Assembly: GCF_013415305.1 (NCBI RefSeq) | Contig: NZ_JACBXU010000001.1 | Span: 1,178,001-1,242,000 of the forward strand | DNA: 64,000 nt | DNA from: Pantoea sp. WMus005 | Lineage (GTDB): Bacteria; Pseudomonadota; Gammaproteobacteria; Enterobacterales; Enterobacteriaceae | Direction of reading: 5' to 3' | Part shown: piece after piece, positions 8,654-17,971 of the stretch | Position numbering within the stretch: position 1 is the first letter of the stretch | How the letters are laid out: each line of letters starts with the position of its first letter | Translations under genes and position numbers: made by a program | The notes under the pieces: model-generated | The model's input: only the letters and a program-made list of their open reading frames with translations | The model's database searches: none | Told to the model about the DNA's origin: nothing

Positions 8654-10048
8654 GTGGCAAAAACTATTCTGCGCAGCGGTAATTTAGATGCAGTTCTGGC
8701 ATTAGGTGAAAATGGCCAGCCGGTCTACGCCTCTGCACTGCAAATTCGTGAAACCCTGCGCCTGCGCCGTCAGGGCGCACTGGCAGATTGCCTGGCAATT
8801 CCTCAGGCCAATGAACGGGGCGATCGCCTCGACTGGTATGCCCCTTTTAGCGGTCGGGTGAAATCCTGGCTGGGCGCCAGCGATCATGAACGTCGTGCGG
8901 CGCTGCAACAGCTCACTGCCTGTCAGCAGGATATGCAGGAACTTAGCACGCGCGCGCGCGCGGCAGAGAACCCGTCGATGCGCCTGTTTGGTGCCCTTCT
9001 GAGCAAAACCCTGCAATTCCCCGACCAGCAGTATGTCTATCTGGTTGATGGCAAACCGGTTATCACTTTCTGGGGCTTTGTCGATGCCCAGGCGCGCAGT
9101 CGCGATGACGCGCTGGCCTGTCTGCGTGACACCCTGGAAGAGAACCTGCCGGCTTCACTGGTTGAACCGCTGCCTGAGCTGCCTGCTGCGCCGGCAGTCG
9201 CTGACCCGGTTGTTATCGCGGAACCTGAGCCTGAATCCAGATCTGAACCAGAACCTGAACCTGAAGCGGTTGCAGAACCGCTGCCGGTTGCGGCGCCCGC
9301 TGAACCTCAGCCGGTCACGCCGGTGGCGGCTCGCCGTCCTTTCCGCATCTGGTATCTGTTACCGCCTGTGGCGATTGCGGCTGCCGTGATGGTGGCCGTG
9401 CTGCTGCATAAACCGGAGCCTGTGGTGACACCGGTTGCGACAACGAAGCCGGTAACCGCCCCTGCACCTGTATCCACCCCGACACCCGCTGCGACTCAGG
9501 CACCGGCTGCCGCGACACCGTCTGCTGCGACACCTGCGGAGACAGCAACGGCTGAGAAACAACCCGAGGCGCTGCCGCAGAAACCAGCAAGCACTGGCAC
9601 GACCGAAGCCGCACCTGCCGACTCATCTGCTACCCTTGCCACTGTGGTGACCCCGCCGGTTCCGGCTAAAGCCGATGACCTGATCGTCACGCCGGACGCC
9701 GTCCGCGAAGGTCAGGTGCAGGTGATTGATGGCCGCTGGCGTGTCACTATCGACCAGATGCAGACGCCAACCGGTAAGCCGCCAGTGATGCGCTTCCAGT
9801 TTAAAAATGGCAAAGGGAGCGTGCAGGTCACCCAGGGTAATACTACCTGTAAAGCCGATGTCAGTGCCGCCATGACCAGCGCTGGCAACCTGGTTATTGA
9901 GAGCCGCTATACGGCGAAGTGCCAGAACAATTCGCGCTACCGTATGCCACTGCTGGTCTGCCATGCGAGTATGGGCGCCGCCGTGTGTGAAGCACAGTAT
10001 GCTGATGACCGGGTGTTCCCGATGACGATTAAGCGTGAGAGTAAATAA
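8654..10048 (+). CDS. srfA: SrfA-like single-pass membrane protein
   Basis: 464 residues from a GTG at 8654; no earlier in-frame ATG fits, and the Shine-Dalgarno sequence is weak. The cytoplasmic N-terminal part (1-170) is followed by a Pro/Glu-rich linker (171-228), one membrane helix (about 231-251) and a Pro/Ala/Thr-rich periplasmic stretch. A small C-terminal domain carries cysteines at 399, 423, 436 and 445, which could form disulfides. It stands two bases before srfB. The name comes from the Salmonella SsrB-regulated srfABC cluster; no biochemical role is known to me. Assignment rests mainly on the operon with srfB and srfC. Confidence 0.75.
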   Translation: MAKTILRSGNLDAVLALGENGQPVYASALQIRETLRLRRQGALADCLAIPQANERGDRLDWYAPFSGRVKSWLGASDHERRAALQQLTACQQDMQELSTRARAAENPSMRLFGALLSKTLQFPDQQYVYLVDGKPVITFWGFVDAQARSRDDALACLRDTLEENLPASLVEPLPELPAAPAVADPVVIAEPEPESRSEPEPEPEAVAEPLPVAAPAEPQPVTPVAARRPFRIWYLLPPVAIAAAVMVAVLLHKPEPVVTPVATTKPVTAPAPVSTPTPAATQAPAAATPSAATPAETATAEKQPEALPQKPASTGTTEAAPADSSATLATVVTPPVPAKADDLIVTPDAVREGQVQVIDGRWRVTIDQMQTPTGKPPVMRFQFKNGKGSVQVTQGNTTCKADVSAAMTSAGNLVIESRYTAKCQNNSRYRMPLLVCHASMGAAVCEAQYADDRVFPMTIKRESK

Positions 10049-10050
10049 CG

Positions 10051-13014
10051 ATGCTGGCTCCCCTGATCGATGACAAACAAAAAATTTCGCTGATTGAAAA
10101 CAGCGGTGTGCAGTTTCTTGATTTTGGCCTGCAACTCTCAGATACCCCGGCGCGCCGTCAGTTTGTGCGCCAGACCGCCAACGGCCCGCTGCTGCGCCTC
10201 AAGGTCGATGGCAACAGTGGGAAGTTCCTGCTCTATCCGGAAGATGGGGGTGCCGCTGAAGTGGTGCGTCCGGAGTCCGATATCGCCCTGGCGGACTCAC
10301 TGACTTTGCTGTCAGCCTGCTGGCTGCCGTTGCCGATGCTGCGCTGCGCCAGCGGCCGTCGTTTTATCGGCGGCCCTGAAAACTGGGCGCGCATGCGTCT
10401 GGTTGCCCTGCCTGCACCCGATGCGGCGGGCAATACCCATCGCGTCAGCCTCGCCTTTGATACCCGCTGCGTGGCGGAACAGGACGGCGGCGAACAGCTC
10501 GGCCTCAGCGTCGCCGATGCGCAGAATGGCGTATCCTTTGCGCTCGCCTGGCACAATTATGAGCTGGGTGAGTTTCTGGACCTGACATGGGTTGATGGCT
10601 GGCTGCGCGAATCCTTTACCGACCGCGTCTCCGATCGCCGTGAACAGGCCATTAATCAGGCGCTGCGCGAATTTGAGTATCAGGCGCACTACCTTAATCT
10701 GCTGGAACTGCTGGGCGAACAGCTCGACCTCAGCGAGATCCACATTCAGGCTGCCACGCTGCAGACCCCGGCGGTCAATGTCGATATCATTCTGGATGTC
10801 GGCAACTCCCACACCTGCGGCGTTCTGGTGGAAGATCATCCGGAAGAAAGCAACGGCCTGAAGCAAACCTATGAGTTGCAGCTGCGCGATCTCTCCGAGC
10901 CGCATCAGGTTTACAACGAGCTGTTCGACAGCCGCCTGGAATTTGCCGAAACCCGTTTTGGCAAAGCCAATTTCTCGCTGGAAAGTGGTCGTGAACAGGC
11001 CTTTATGTGGCCCTCTCTGACGCGCGTCGGACGCGAAGCGAGCCGTCTGGCCCTGCAGCGTGTGGGACTGGAAGGCAGCACCGGCCTCTCCAGCCCGCGT
11101 CGTTATCTGTGGGATGAAGCGCGCTATCAGCCAGGCTGGCGTTTTAACACGCCCGGCGATCAGGCTGAACCCCTGGCTTATGCCGCACCTTTTACGACCC
11201 TGCTGAACGACGAAGGTCAGCCGCTCTCTACGCTGGCACCGGACGATCGTCTGCCGGTCTTTTCACCGCACTACAGCCGCAGTTCGCTGATGACCTTTAT
11301 GCTGTGTGAACTGCTGGCTCAGGCGCTGATGCAGATGAACAGCGCGGCACAGCGTCAGCGGATGCCGCAGAGCCACGCGCCGCGTCAGCTGCGCCATGTG
11401 ATCCTGACGTTGCCGTCAGCGATGCCAAAACCGGAGCGTGAAATTTTCCGCCGCCGGATGCAGGAAGCGCTGGCGCTGGTCTGGAAAGCGGAAGGCTGGC
11501 TGGCGGACGAAGATGAATTCACACCCTCGCTGCCGCGTCAGAATCCGAAACCGCTGCCGGATGTGCAGATGGAGTGGGATGAAGCGACCTGTGGTCAGAT
11601 GGTCTGGCTGTTCAATGAAACCCAGGTCAACTTTGCCGGTCGCGCCGAAGACTTTTTCAGCAGCATGGCCCGGCCGGATCGCCCGCGCGATGCCGACGAA
11701 CTGCCAGGCAAGAGCCTGCGTATCGCCTCGATCGATATTGGCGGCGGCACCACCGATCTCGCCATCACCCAGTATCGTCTGGACGATGGTCAGGGCAACA
11801 ACGTTAAAATCACGCCACGCCTGCTGTTCCGCGAAGGGTTTAAAGTGGCGGGCGACGATATCCTGCTGGATGTGATCCAGCTGTGGATTCTACCGGCCCT
11901 GCAGCAGCATCTGCAGAAAGCGGGACTGACGCTGGCAGAACCGCTGATGAACAAGCTGTTTGGTCACGACAGCCGCATGGACGGTCAGGCGACACTGCGT
12001 CAGCAGGTCACCCTGCAATTGTTTATTCCGCTGGCGCAGGCGGTGCTGGAGCGCTATGAAAACTGGGATCCGCTGGAGAGCCACGCAGAAATTAATGCCC
12101 TGTTTGGCGAGCTGGTCGAACAGCCACCAGGCGACGCAGTGCTGGCGTTTGTTAACGGCGAGATTCAGCGCGAACTGGGCGGTAATAGCCGTTTTGACCT
12201 GCTGCAGGTGCCGCTGGTCGTCAGCCTGGCACAACTGCATGGTGAATTTATGCAGCACCGGATGGCGATCATTCCGGCGCTGCGTTCAATGTGTGAAGTG
12301 GTGTCGCTCTATCAGTGCGACGTACTGCTGCTGACCGGTCGTCCGTCGCGCTTCCCTGGCATCCAGGCACTGGTGCGCCATCTGCAACCTTTGCCGGGCA
12401 GCCGTATTCTGTCACTGGAAGGCTATCACACCAGCGACTGGTATCCGTTTAACAAACATGGTCGCATCGATAACCCGAAATCCACGGCGGCGGTCGGCGC
12501 GATGCTCTGCCTGCTGGCGCTGGATCTTCGCCTTAGCAGCTTCTGGTTCCGCGCGGGCGACTTTGAACCCTACTCGACGATTCGCTACCTTGGCGTGCTC
12601 GATGAAAACCAGGCGCTGACGGACGAGAACCTCTGCTACAGCGAAATTGACCTCGACGATCCCGGTTATGTGCTGGATAAAAAAGGCAGTTTCCGTATTC
12701 GCGGCAACGTCTGTCTGGGCTTCCGGCAGCTCGATAACGATCGCTGGCCCGCCTCACCGCTTTACAGCCTGACACTGAACGACGCCACGCTGGCGCGCAA
12801 AGTGGCCGGTGAGAGCGTGCTGCGCATCCGCCTGGCCGTAAAAGCGGGCCCTGACGCATCCGGCCCGGAAACCCTGGTGCTGAGCGATGCGCGTCTGGAC
12901 GATGGCACCCGCGTGCCACTGGAACAATTAAGTCTGAAGCTGAATACCCTGTCGGCGACCGGCAATGCCAATGCGCAATACTGGATTGACAGCGGGAGCG
13001 TGTGTAAACGATGA
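10051..13014 (+). CDS. srfB: SrfB-like protein with actin/Hsp70-type ATPase fold
   Basis: 987 residues. Three motifs of the actin/Hsp70/sugar-kinase superfamily are in order: phosphate-1 DVGNSHTCGV (249-258), phosphate-2 DIGGGTTDL (562-570) and an adenosine motif GRPSRFPG (763-770). The roughly 300-residue stretch between the first two is much longer than in actin and must hold insert domains. There is no signal peptide or membrane helix, so it is probably cytoplasmic. It overlaps srfC by 4 bp (ATGA), so the three genes form one operon. The family is annotated only as a virulence-associated factor; ATP-driven conformational change or assembly is my inference from the motifs. Confidence 0.85.
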   Translation: MLAPLIDDKQKISLIENSGVQFLDFGLQLSDTPARRQFVRQTANGPLLRLKVDGNSGKFLLYPEDGGAAEVVRPESDIALADSLTLLSACWLPLPMLRCASGRRFIGGPENWARMRLVALPAPDAAGNTHRVSLAFDTRCVAEQDGGEQLGLSVADAQNGVSFALAWHNYELGEFLDLTWVDGWLRESFTDRVSDRREQAINQALREFEYQAHYLNLLELLGEQLDLSEIHIQAATLQTPAVNVDIILDVGNSHTCGVLVEDHPEESNGLKQTYELQLRDLSEPHQVYNELFDSRLEFAETRFGKANFSLESGREQAFMWPSLTRVGREASRLALQRVGLEGSTGLSSPRRYLWDEARYQPGWRFNTPGDQAEPLAYAAPFTTLLNDEGQPLSTLAPDDRLPVFSPHYSRSSLMTFMLCELLAQALMQMNSAAQRQRMPQSHAPRQLRHVILTLPSAMPKPEREIFRRRMQEALALVWKAEGWLADEDEFTPSLPRQNPKPLPDVQMEWDEATCGQMVWLFNETQVNFAGRAEDFFSSMARPDRPRDADELPGKSLRIASIDIGGGTTDLAITQYRLDDGQGNNVKITPRLLFREGFKVAGDDILLDVIQLWILPALQQHLQKAGLTLAEPLMNKLFGHDSRMDGQATLRQQVTLQLFIPLAQAVLERYENWDPLESHAEINALFGELVEQPPGDAVLAFVNGEIQRELGGNSRFDLLQVPLVVSLAQLHGEFMQHRMAIIPALRSMCEVVSLYQCDVLLLTGRPSRFPGIQALVRHLQPLPGSRILSLEGYHTSDWYPFNKHGRIDNPKSTAAVGAMLCLLALDLRLSSFWFRAGDFEPYSTIRYLGVLDENQALTDENLCYSEIDLDDPGYVLDKKGSFRIRGNVCLGFRQLDNDRWPASPLYSLTLNDATLARKVAGESVLRIRLAVKAGPDASGPETLVLSDARLDDGTRVPLEQLSLKLNTLSATGNANAQYWIDSGSVCKR

Positions 13015-15377
13015 AAGCTCTGAAACCCCGTCAGCCGCAAACGCTGGCAAAGCGTCTTAGCCTGTTACAGGACGCACTGAATAACAGCCTGGCGTGGATT
13101 GAGACCACGCGCGAGCAGTCGCCGCGTCTGGCGCTGGAAGCCGAAACCCTGACGCTGCAACTGCGGCAGGCGCGCGTGCAGGCTCAGGCGCTGGCGCAGC
13201 AGGTGGCGCGTCCGGTGACGCTGGCGCTGTTTGGTCAGTCGCAGGCAGGCAAAGCCTGGCTGCTGAACGAGATGGTGGCTGATGCCCAGGGCCAGTTAGT
13301 GACCCGCATGGGCGAGAAACAGCTGAGCTGGTTCCAGCATATCAATCCCGGCAACCTCGACTTTGCTACCGCTACCCGCTTCAGCCATCAGCGCGAACCG
13401 CTGTCAGGTGAATGGCCGGTTGAACTGACGCTGCTGAGCGAAGCGGAGATCGTACGGCTGATGGTCGCCTGTGCCGGCGCGATCACGCCCGATACCGCGC
13501 AGATTGACAGCGCACTGCAGCGTCTGCAGCGTCATCGTCTCGCGACACCGCTGGCCGGTCTGGAAGGTGATGCGATGGTCACGCTCTGGTCCTGGAGCCG
13601 TCGCCGTCCGCACCATGATGTGCGTCTCGATCGTCACTTCTGGCCACAGGCCGTTGAGCTGGCGCCCTGGCTCAGCGTTGACGACCGGGTGGAGCTCTTT
13701 TCACTGTTGTGGTCTGGTCAGTCCGGACTGAATGAGATGCTGCGCAGCCTGCTGCATCTGCGCCACCAGTTGCGTAACAGCAGCCGGATACTCGCCCCGC
13801 TGAGCCTGCTGACCGACGCCTCACTGCTGCCGGCCGAGCAGCTGATTGTGCCAGCCAGTGAGCAGGATCAGCAGCAGCTGGTCGAAGTCTGCCCGCTGAA
13901 CGGCAACCGCATCGGCAAGGCGCAAAATGTCCCGCTGGGATTACTGGCGCTGCTGACGCTGGAAGTGCTGGTGCCGCTGAGCTCCACACCGCGTACCGCG
14001 CTCTATGATGATGCCGATATGCTGGAGCTGCCCGCGCCGGGTAAGTCTGCCGACGTGGCGACTCAGGAAGATCGTCAGCGCCTGCAGCAGCAGGATCCGC
14101 TGCGAGCGCAGCTGCTGGAACAGAAACGCGCCCTGCTGCCCGGCTTTTACGCCGCCCGTCAGGCGATTGATCTGCTGCTGGTCTGCACCGCAGCCAGCCA
14201 CCGTCAGGATGCTGACCTCGCCAGCGAAACGCTGCGCGAATGGCAGCGTCAGCAGCCCGCCCAGGAATCAGCAGAGAAACCGCGCCTGATCTGGGCAATT
14301 ACCCCGTTCGATGCCCGCCATCAGCAGGTCAACGTGGATGAAGCAGTGCAGCGTCAGATGGGACAACCCGGCCAGCACTGGGGATCGATGCTGGCGCTGG
14401 ATCGCGCGGGCGTCGACCGCATGGCGAGCTGGTTACTGGAAGAGATGCAGCCGGAAGCCCGCCGCGACATGCTGCTGGCTCAGCTGGCGCAGATTCAGCA
14501 CACCGTCGTGGAGCGGCGTCTGCTGCCCTGGACCGAAGCGGGTGCCAGCCCGGAACAGGCGGCACGCAAACAGAATATCGCCGACACGCTGCTGAAGTGT
14601 TTACAGCATCGCACCGGCCTGCATGGCGAGCTGCTGGAACGTCTGCAGCCGCCGCGTGAAGCACTGCGACAGCTATGGCTCAATCAGTCGGCCCTGCAGG
14701 GCAGCAAACCGGCCACTATTCAGGCACCGGAAAATCAGTTCGGCATCGGGTTTGAATTTGACCTGTTCAGTGAGAGCCCGGCTGAAGCGCCGGTTCAGCC
14801 GCGTCAGAGCCTGCAGAGTGCCCAGCAGTTCCCGCGTCAGGTGCTGCTGCTGTGGCTGGATCATCTGCGTCAGTTGCCGGAAAACCGCAGCCTGCTGGCG
14901 TTGCTGAACGTGGACAAGGCAACGATGGAGTGGCTGGTTGAGGAGTTGATCACGGCCGGTTTCCGCACCGATATCGCCCAGAAATTGCAGCTGGCACTGC
15001 ATGAGCCGGATACGCAGAGCGTCAGTCATGAATCACGCGCCGATCGTCAGGTAACGCGGGCGATGACGGTGCTGGGGGATTTTGTGGCCTGGCTCGGTTT
15101 TTTACAGCGTCCTGAGTCTGAACGTCCTGCCAGCCGCGTTAATCGCGGTCAGGTGATTTTCTCACGCCCTCCGGCGCCCAGCGTCAGCTTCAGTACCGGT
15201 CAGCGTCTGACCAAACTCTCTGCAGCGCCGGCTAACCACACCGCCTACTATATCTATGACTGGCTGGTAGGTCTGAATCAGGTGATCATTGAGAACAATG
15301 GTTACACCGGCGGCGGCGATTTGTCGCTGGCGGCCCGCGAAGCGCTGGTTGCACTGCTCAAGCCACTGCGCGCTTAA
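13011..15377 (+). CDS. srfC: SrfC-like P-loop protein, possible dynamin-like GTPase
   Basis: 788 residues. An N-terminal region likely to be helical and coiled (1-65) is followed by a P-loop, GQSQAGKA (75-82), in which Ala replaces the usual Ser/Thr after Lys. A threonine pair in DFATATRFS (about 117-125) could serve as switch I, DMLELPAPG (336-344) resembles a G3 element, and TPFD (431-434) resembles G4. The rest is rich in Leu, Gln and Arg with probable long helices. The layout suits a dynamin-like or septin-like GTPase, but each motif beyond the P-loop is weak. The stop codon shares the TTAA at 15374-15377 with the convergent barstar gene. Confidence 0.8.
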   Translation: MKALKPRQPQTLAKRLSLLQDALNNSLAWIETTREQSPRLALEAETLTLQLRQARVQAQALAQQVARPVTLALFGQSQAGKAWLLNEMVADAQGQLVTRMGEKQLSWFQHINPGNLDFATATRFSHQREPLSGEWPVELTLLSEAEIVRLMVACAGAITPDTAQIDSALQRLQRHRLATPLAGLEGDAMVTLWSWSRRRPHHDVRLDRHFWPQAVELAPWLSVDDRVELFSLLWSGQSGLNEMLRSLLHLRHQLRNSSRILAPLSLLTDASLLPAEQLIVPASEQDQQQLVEVCPLNGNRIGKAQNVPLGLLALLTLEVLVPLSSTPRTALYDDADMLELPAPGKSADVATQEDRQRLQQQDPLRAQLLEQKRALLPGFYAARQAIDLLLVCTAASHRQDADLASETLREWQRQQPAQESAEKPRLIWAITPFDARHQQVNVDEAVQRQMGQPGQHWGSMLALDRAGVDRMASWLLEEMQPEARRDMLLAQLAQIQHTVVERRLLPWTEAGASPEQAARKQNIADTLLKCLQHRTGLHGELLERLQPPREALRQLWLNQSALQGSKPATIQAPENQFGIGFEFDLFSESPAEAPVQPRQSLQSAQQFPRQVLLLWLDHLRQLPENRSLLALLNVDKATMEWLVEELITAGFRTDIAQKLQLALHEPDTQSVSHESRADRQVTRAMTVLGDFVAWLGFLQRPESERPASRVNRGQVIFSRPPAPSVSFSTGQRLTKLSAAPANHTAYYIYDWLVGLNQVIIENNGYTGGGDLSLAAREALVALLKPLRA

Positions 15378-15637
15378 TCGATGATCAGGCGCAGTTCGCC
15401 CTCCAGCGACTGCGCCGCCTCTTCCAGCAGCGCCAGCACCGGCGCTAAATCAGCCTGATGCGCCGCATAATGCTGCAACCCTACTGTAGCAGGCAGCGCC
15501 ATCCCACCTGTCAGCCAGTCCCATAACGCATCCAGATTATGTCCGAAGCTCTGCGGGCAACCGCTCTGCTCAGCAAACTGCTGATAAAAGTCCGCACGCG
15601 TAGTGAGCTGACGGAGGTCGAATGTCAGATTCAGCAT
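15374..15637 (-). CDS. Barstar-family ribonuclease inhibitor
   Basis: 87 residues matching the barstar fold: N-terminal DLRQLTTRADFYQQFAEQ, the core SFGHNLDALWDWLTGG that in barstar contains the RNase-binding helix and Asp, and an acidic C terminus. It begins two bases after the stop of the barnase-type gene, so toxin and inhibitor are co-transcribed, toxin first. It should protect the cytoplasm from the RNase before export. Confidence 0.9.
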   Translation of the reverse strand: MLNLTFDLRQLTTRADFYQQFAEQSGCPQSFGHNLDALWDWLTGGMALPATVGLQHYAAHQADLAPVLALLEEAAQSLEGELRLIID

Positions 15638-15639
15638 GA

Positions 15640-16074
15640 TCAGGGCACCTGTCTGAAGCTGCGGTAGTGATCGGTGGAGAGAAACACCAGCCCGTCAGAG
15701 GAGTAAACCAGACGATCGGCGTCACGATGACCACAGCGATAATTCACATCCGCTTCATACCACTGACGGCCCGCCCGCGATGGCAGACGTTTTTCACGGT
15801 TGGTAAAACGATCGCCGCCGATGGCTTTGCCAGGCAGAACGTCACACAGGTTGCCATTGGCCGGATTCCAGCCACGCTTACGCGCATCGTTTTTGGTGAG
15901 GTAGTAGTCCGGCAATTGCTGATGCTGCAGTACCCAGCGCGCCACGGTATGGGCATCGGTCAGGGAGGCGATATCCGCCTGAGCAGGCGCTGAATCCGTG
16001 TTCAGCCAGGGTTTCAGGCCGTAAAAGCAGGCCGCGAGGAGGAGGAAAAGTCCAATCCAGAGTTTTTTTGACAT
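15640..16074 (-). CDS. Barnase-type guanyl-specific ribonuclease, exported
   Basis: 144 residues. The RNase core carries the barnase catalytic set: Glu in WYEADVNY (E107), Arg in DRLVYSSDG (R121) and His in STDHYRSF (H136), with the substrate-loop region KRGWNPANGNLCDVLPGKAIGGDRF upstream. The N terminus is a hydrophobic signal segment (5-20) with a possible lipobox LAAC (13-16), so it may be secreted or anchored as a lipoprotein. It is the first gene of a two-gene operon with barstar. Whether it targets competitors or works in nutrient scavenging is unknown. Confidence 0.9.
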   Translation of the reverse strand: MSKKLWIGLFLLLAACFYGLKPWLNTDSAPAQADIASLTDAHTVARWVLQHQQLPDYYLTKNDARKRGWNPANGNLCDVLPGKAIGGDRFTNREKRLPSRAGRQWYEADVNYRCGHRDADRLVYSSDGLVFLSTDHYRSFRQVP

Positions 16075-16160
16075 GATGGCATCCGAGACAACAGGACGCA
16101 GATGATACCAGTTTTATGCACAGAGAAAAGCGCGGGCCAGACAAGCTGGCCCTGGCGAGG

Positions 16161-16502
16161 TTAAGCTGCGTGCGATTCCCCGCTGTGACGACGCCATGCA
16201 CCGGGCGCGACACCATACTGGCGTTTGAAGCTGCGATTAAAGGATTGCTGGGAGTCAAACCCTAACGAGATCGCCACATTGAGAATCGGCTCATCGGTTG
16301 TGGTCAGGCGATCGGCTGATTTCTTCAGCTTCTTAACGCGGATATATTCACCCAGTGGATAGCCGGTGTGCTCTTTAAACATACGCTGCAGGTGCCACTT
16401 GGAGTAACCCGCGCGCTCTGAAACGGTATCCAGATCCAGACGTGCTTCGATGTTGTTATCAATCCAGTCGATTAAATCGTGAATAAAGGCGTCACTCATC
16501 AT
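16161..16502 (-). CDS. rarA: AraC/MarA-type activator RarA
   Basis: 113 residues, essentially the two helix-turn-helix motifs of the MarA/SoxS/Rob/RamA group (GYSKWHLQRMF and LGFDSQQSFNRSFKRQYG). AGGAG stands before the first ATG; the second Met is an alternative. Divergent placement beside oqxAB matches Klebsiella rarA, an activator of that pump, and this position decides the name over marA, soxS or ramA. This rarA is unrelated to the recombination ATPase of the same symbol. Such single-domain members act as monomers and are controlled by their own synthesis. Confidence 0.82.
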   Translation of the reverse strand: MMSDAFIHDLIDWIDNNIEARLDLDTVSERAGYSKWHLQRMFKEHTGYPLGEYIRVKKLKKSADRLTTTDEPILNVAISLGFDSQQSFNRSFKRQYGVAPGAWRRHSGESHAA

Positions 16503-16804
16503 TCCAGTCTCTCCTGTCGCCGTGGCGAAAAGTATTAGTATCAGTTGCAGTTACACTTAAGGGTGGCTGACTATGCCATTTAATGCAAGTTTTATTAGTA
16601 CATTAAATGCCGCACTCTTTGTGGGGTTTTTGCTGATCTGTTCAGGTCTTCATCGCCCTGCCCTAAACCGCACATAAAGTGTATCTCTTATTCTTGCAGT
16701 TGCCAGCCACGCAAGCCTACACTCACTGCGATTAATTGCAATCTTAAAAGTTGCAAATATTGGCCTGCAGGCCGCCTGTTTATATCTATCGCGGAATAAC
16801 AACA
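16503..16804. promoter_or_regulatory. rarA-oqxA divergent promoter region with inverted repeat
   Basis: About 300 bp without a gene. It contains a perfect 9-bp inverted repeat, CATTTAATG (16577-16585) and CATTAAATG (16601-16609), with centres 24 bp apart, suited to a dimeric regulator such as OqxR. Several TTGCAA/TTGCAG words recur between 16540 and 16760 without clear order. Promoter elements were not assigned with confidence. Confidence 0.55.
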
Positions 16805-17959
16805 ATGATTACGAACCGGGTTCGTCAGGGTTTAACCCTCTTAGGGATGGTACTGCTCATCACTCAACTCGTCGGCTGCGACAAGGGTGTGGCGCAAAAC
16901 GCCCCGCCACCGCCGCCTGAGGTGAGTGCCGCCCCCGTGCTGATCAAGCCCGTCAGCCAGTGGGACAATTTCAATGGCCGGGTTGAAGCGGTGCAGAGCG
17001 TGCAACTGCGCCCGCGCGTCTCGGGCTACATCGACTCCGTTAACTATCGCGAAGGCGATGAGGTAAAAAAAGGTCAGGTGCTGTTTACCATTGATGACCG
17101 GAGTTACCGCGCGGCGCTGGAACAGGCCAAAGCGGAACTGGCCCGCGCGCGCAGTCAGGCGAGTCTGGCCCGCAGCGAATCGGGCCGCAGCGAGAAGCTG
17201 ATCGGCACACAGGCGATTTCCCGCGAGGCATGGGAACAGCGTCGCTCCGCTGCCAGTCAGGCGCAGGCGGATGTGCTGGCCGCAGAAGCTGCAGTAGACA
17301 TGGCGCAGCTCAACCTGGACTTTACCCGCGTCACCGCGCCGATTGATGGTCGCGCCAGTCGCGCGCAGATCACCACCGGTAACCTGGTAACCGCTGGCGA
17401 CAGTGCCAGCGTGCTGACCACGCTGGTCTCTCAGCAGCAGATGTATGTCTATTTCGATGTCGATGAGAACACCTTCCTGAATTATCAGGCGATGGCGCGT
17501 CAGGGCCAGCAGCGTCATGCGCTGCCGGTAGAGATTGCGCTGGTCGGTGAACAGGGTTTCCCGCATCAGGGCAAAATCGACTTCATGGATAACCAGCTGA
17601 CCGCCAGCACCGGCACCATTCGCATGCGCGCCCTGCTCGACAATCAACAGCGGCAGTTCACGCCCGGCCTGTTTGCCCGCGTGCGTCTGCCAGGCAGCGC
17701 GCAGTTCGAAGCGGTGCTGATAGATGATAAAGCGGTATTAACCGACCAGGATCGCAAATATGTCTACGTGGTGGATGGCGAGGGAAAAGCGCAGCGGCGC
17801 GATATCCAGCCCGGCGCGATGATAGATGGCCTGCGTATCGTTAAATCCGGTCTGAAATCGGGTGACAGGGTGATCATCGCCGGTCTGCAAAAAGTATTTA
17901 TGCCCGGCATGCCGGTCACTGCTCAGCAGGTCGCCATGCGTGCGGCAGCCGCTCAATAA
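16805..17959 (+). CDS. oqxA: RND efflux periplasmic adaptor OqxA
   Basis: 384 residues from the ATG at 16805; the longer frame to 16751 would bury the signal peptide. The N terminus is a lipoprotein signal with lipobox LVGC, followed by a Pro-rich linker and the adaptor signature QLRPRVSGYIDSVNYREGDEV. A coiled hairpin, the second lipoyl half and a beta-barrel come next (TPGLFARVRLPG). It closely resembles OqxA of Klebsiella over its length. It links the inner-membrane pump to an outer-membrane channel such as TolC; no channel gene is present here. It lies 12 bp upstream of oqxB. Confidence 0.92.
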   Translation: MITNRVRQGLTLLGMVLLITQLVGCDKGVAQNAPPPPPEVSAAPVLIKPVSQWDNFNGRVEAVQSVQLRPRVSGYIDSVNYREGDEVKKGQVLFTIDDRSYRAALEQAKAELARARSQASLARSESGRSEKLIGTQAISREAWEQRRSAASQAQADVLAAEAAVDMAQLNLDFTRVTAPIDGRASRAQITTGNLVTAGDSASVLTTLVSQQQMYVYFDVDENTFLNYQAMARQGQQRHALPVEIALVGEQGFPHQGKIDFMDNQLTASTGTIRMRALLDNQQRQFTPGLFARVRLPGSAQFEAVLIDDKAVLTDQDRKYVYVVDGEGKAQRRDIQPGAMIDGLRIVKSGLKSGDRVIIAGLQKVFMPGMPVTAQQVAMRAAAAQ

Positions 17960-17971
17960 TCCGAGGCCGCT

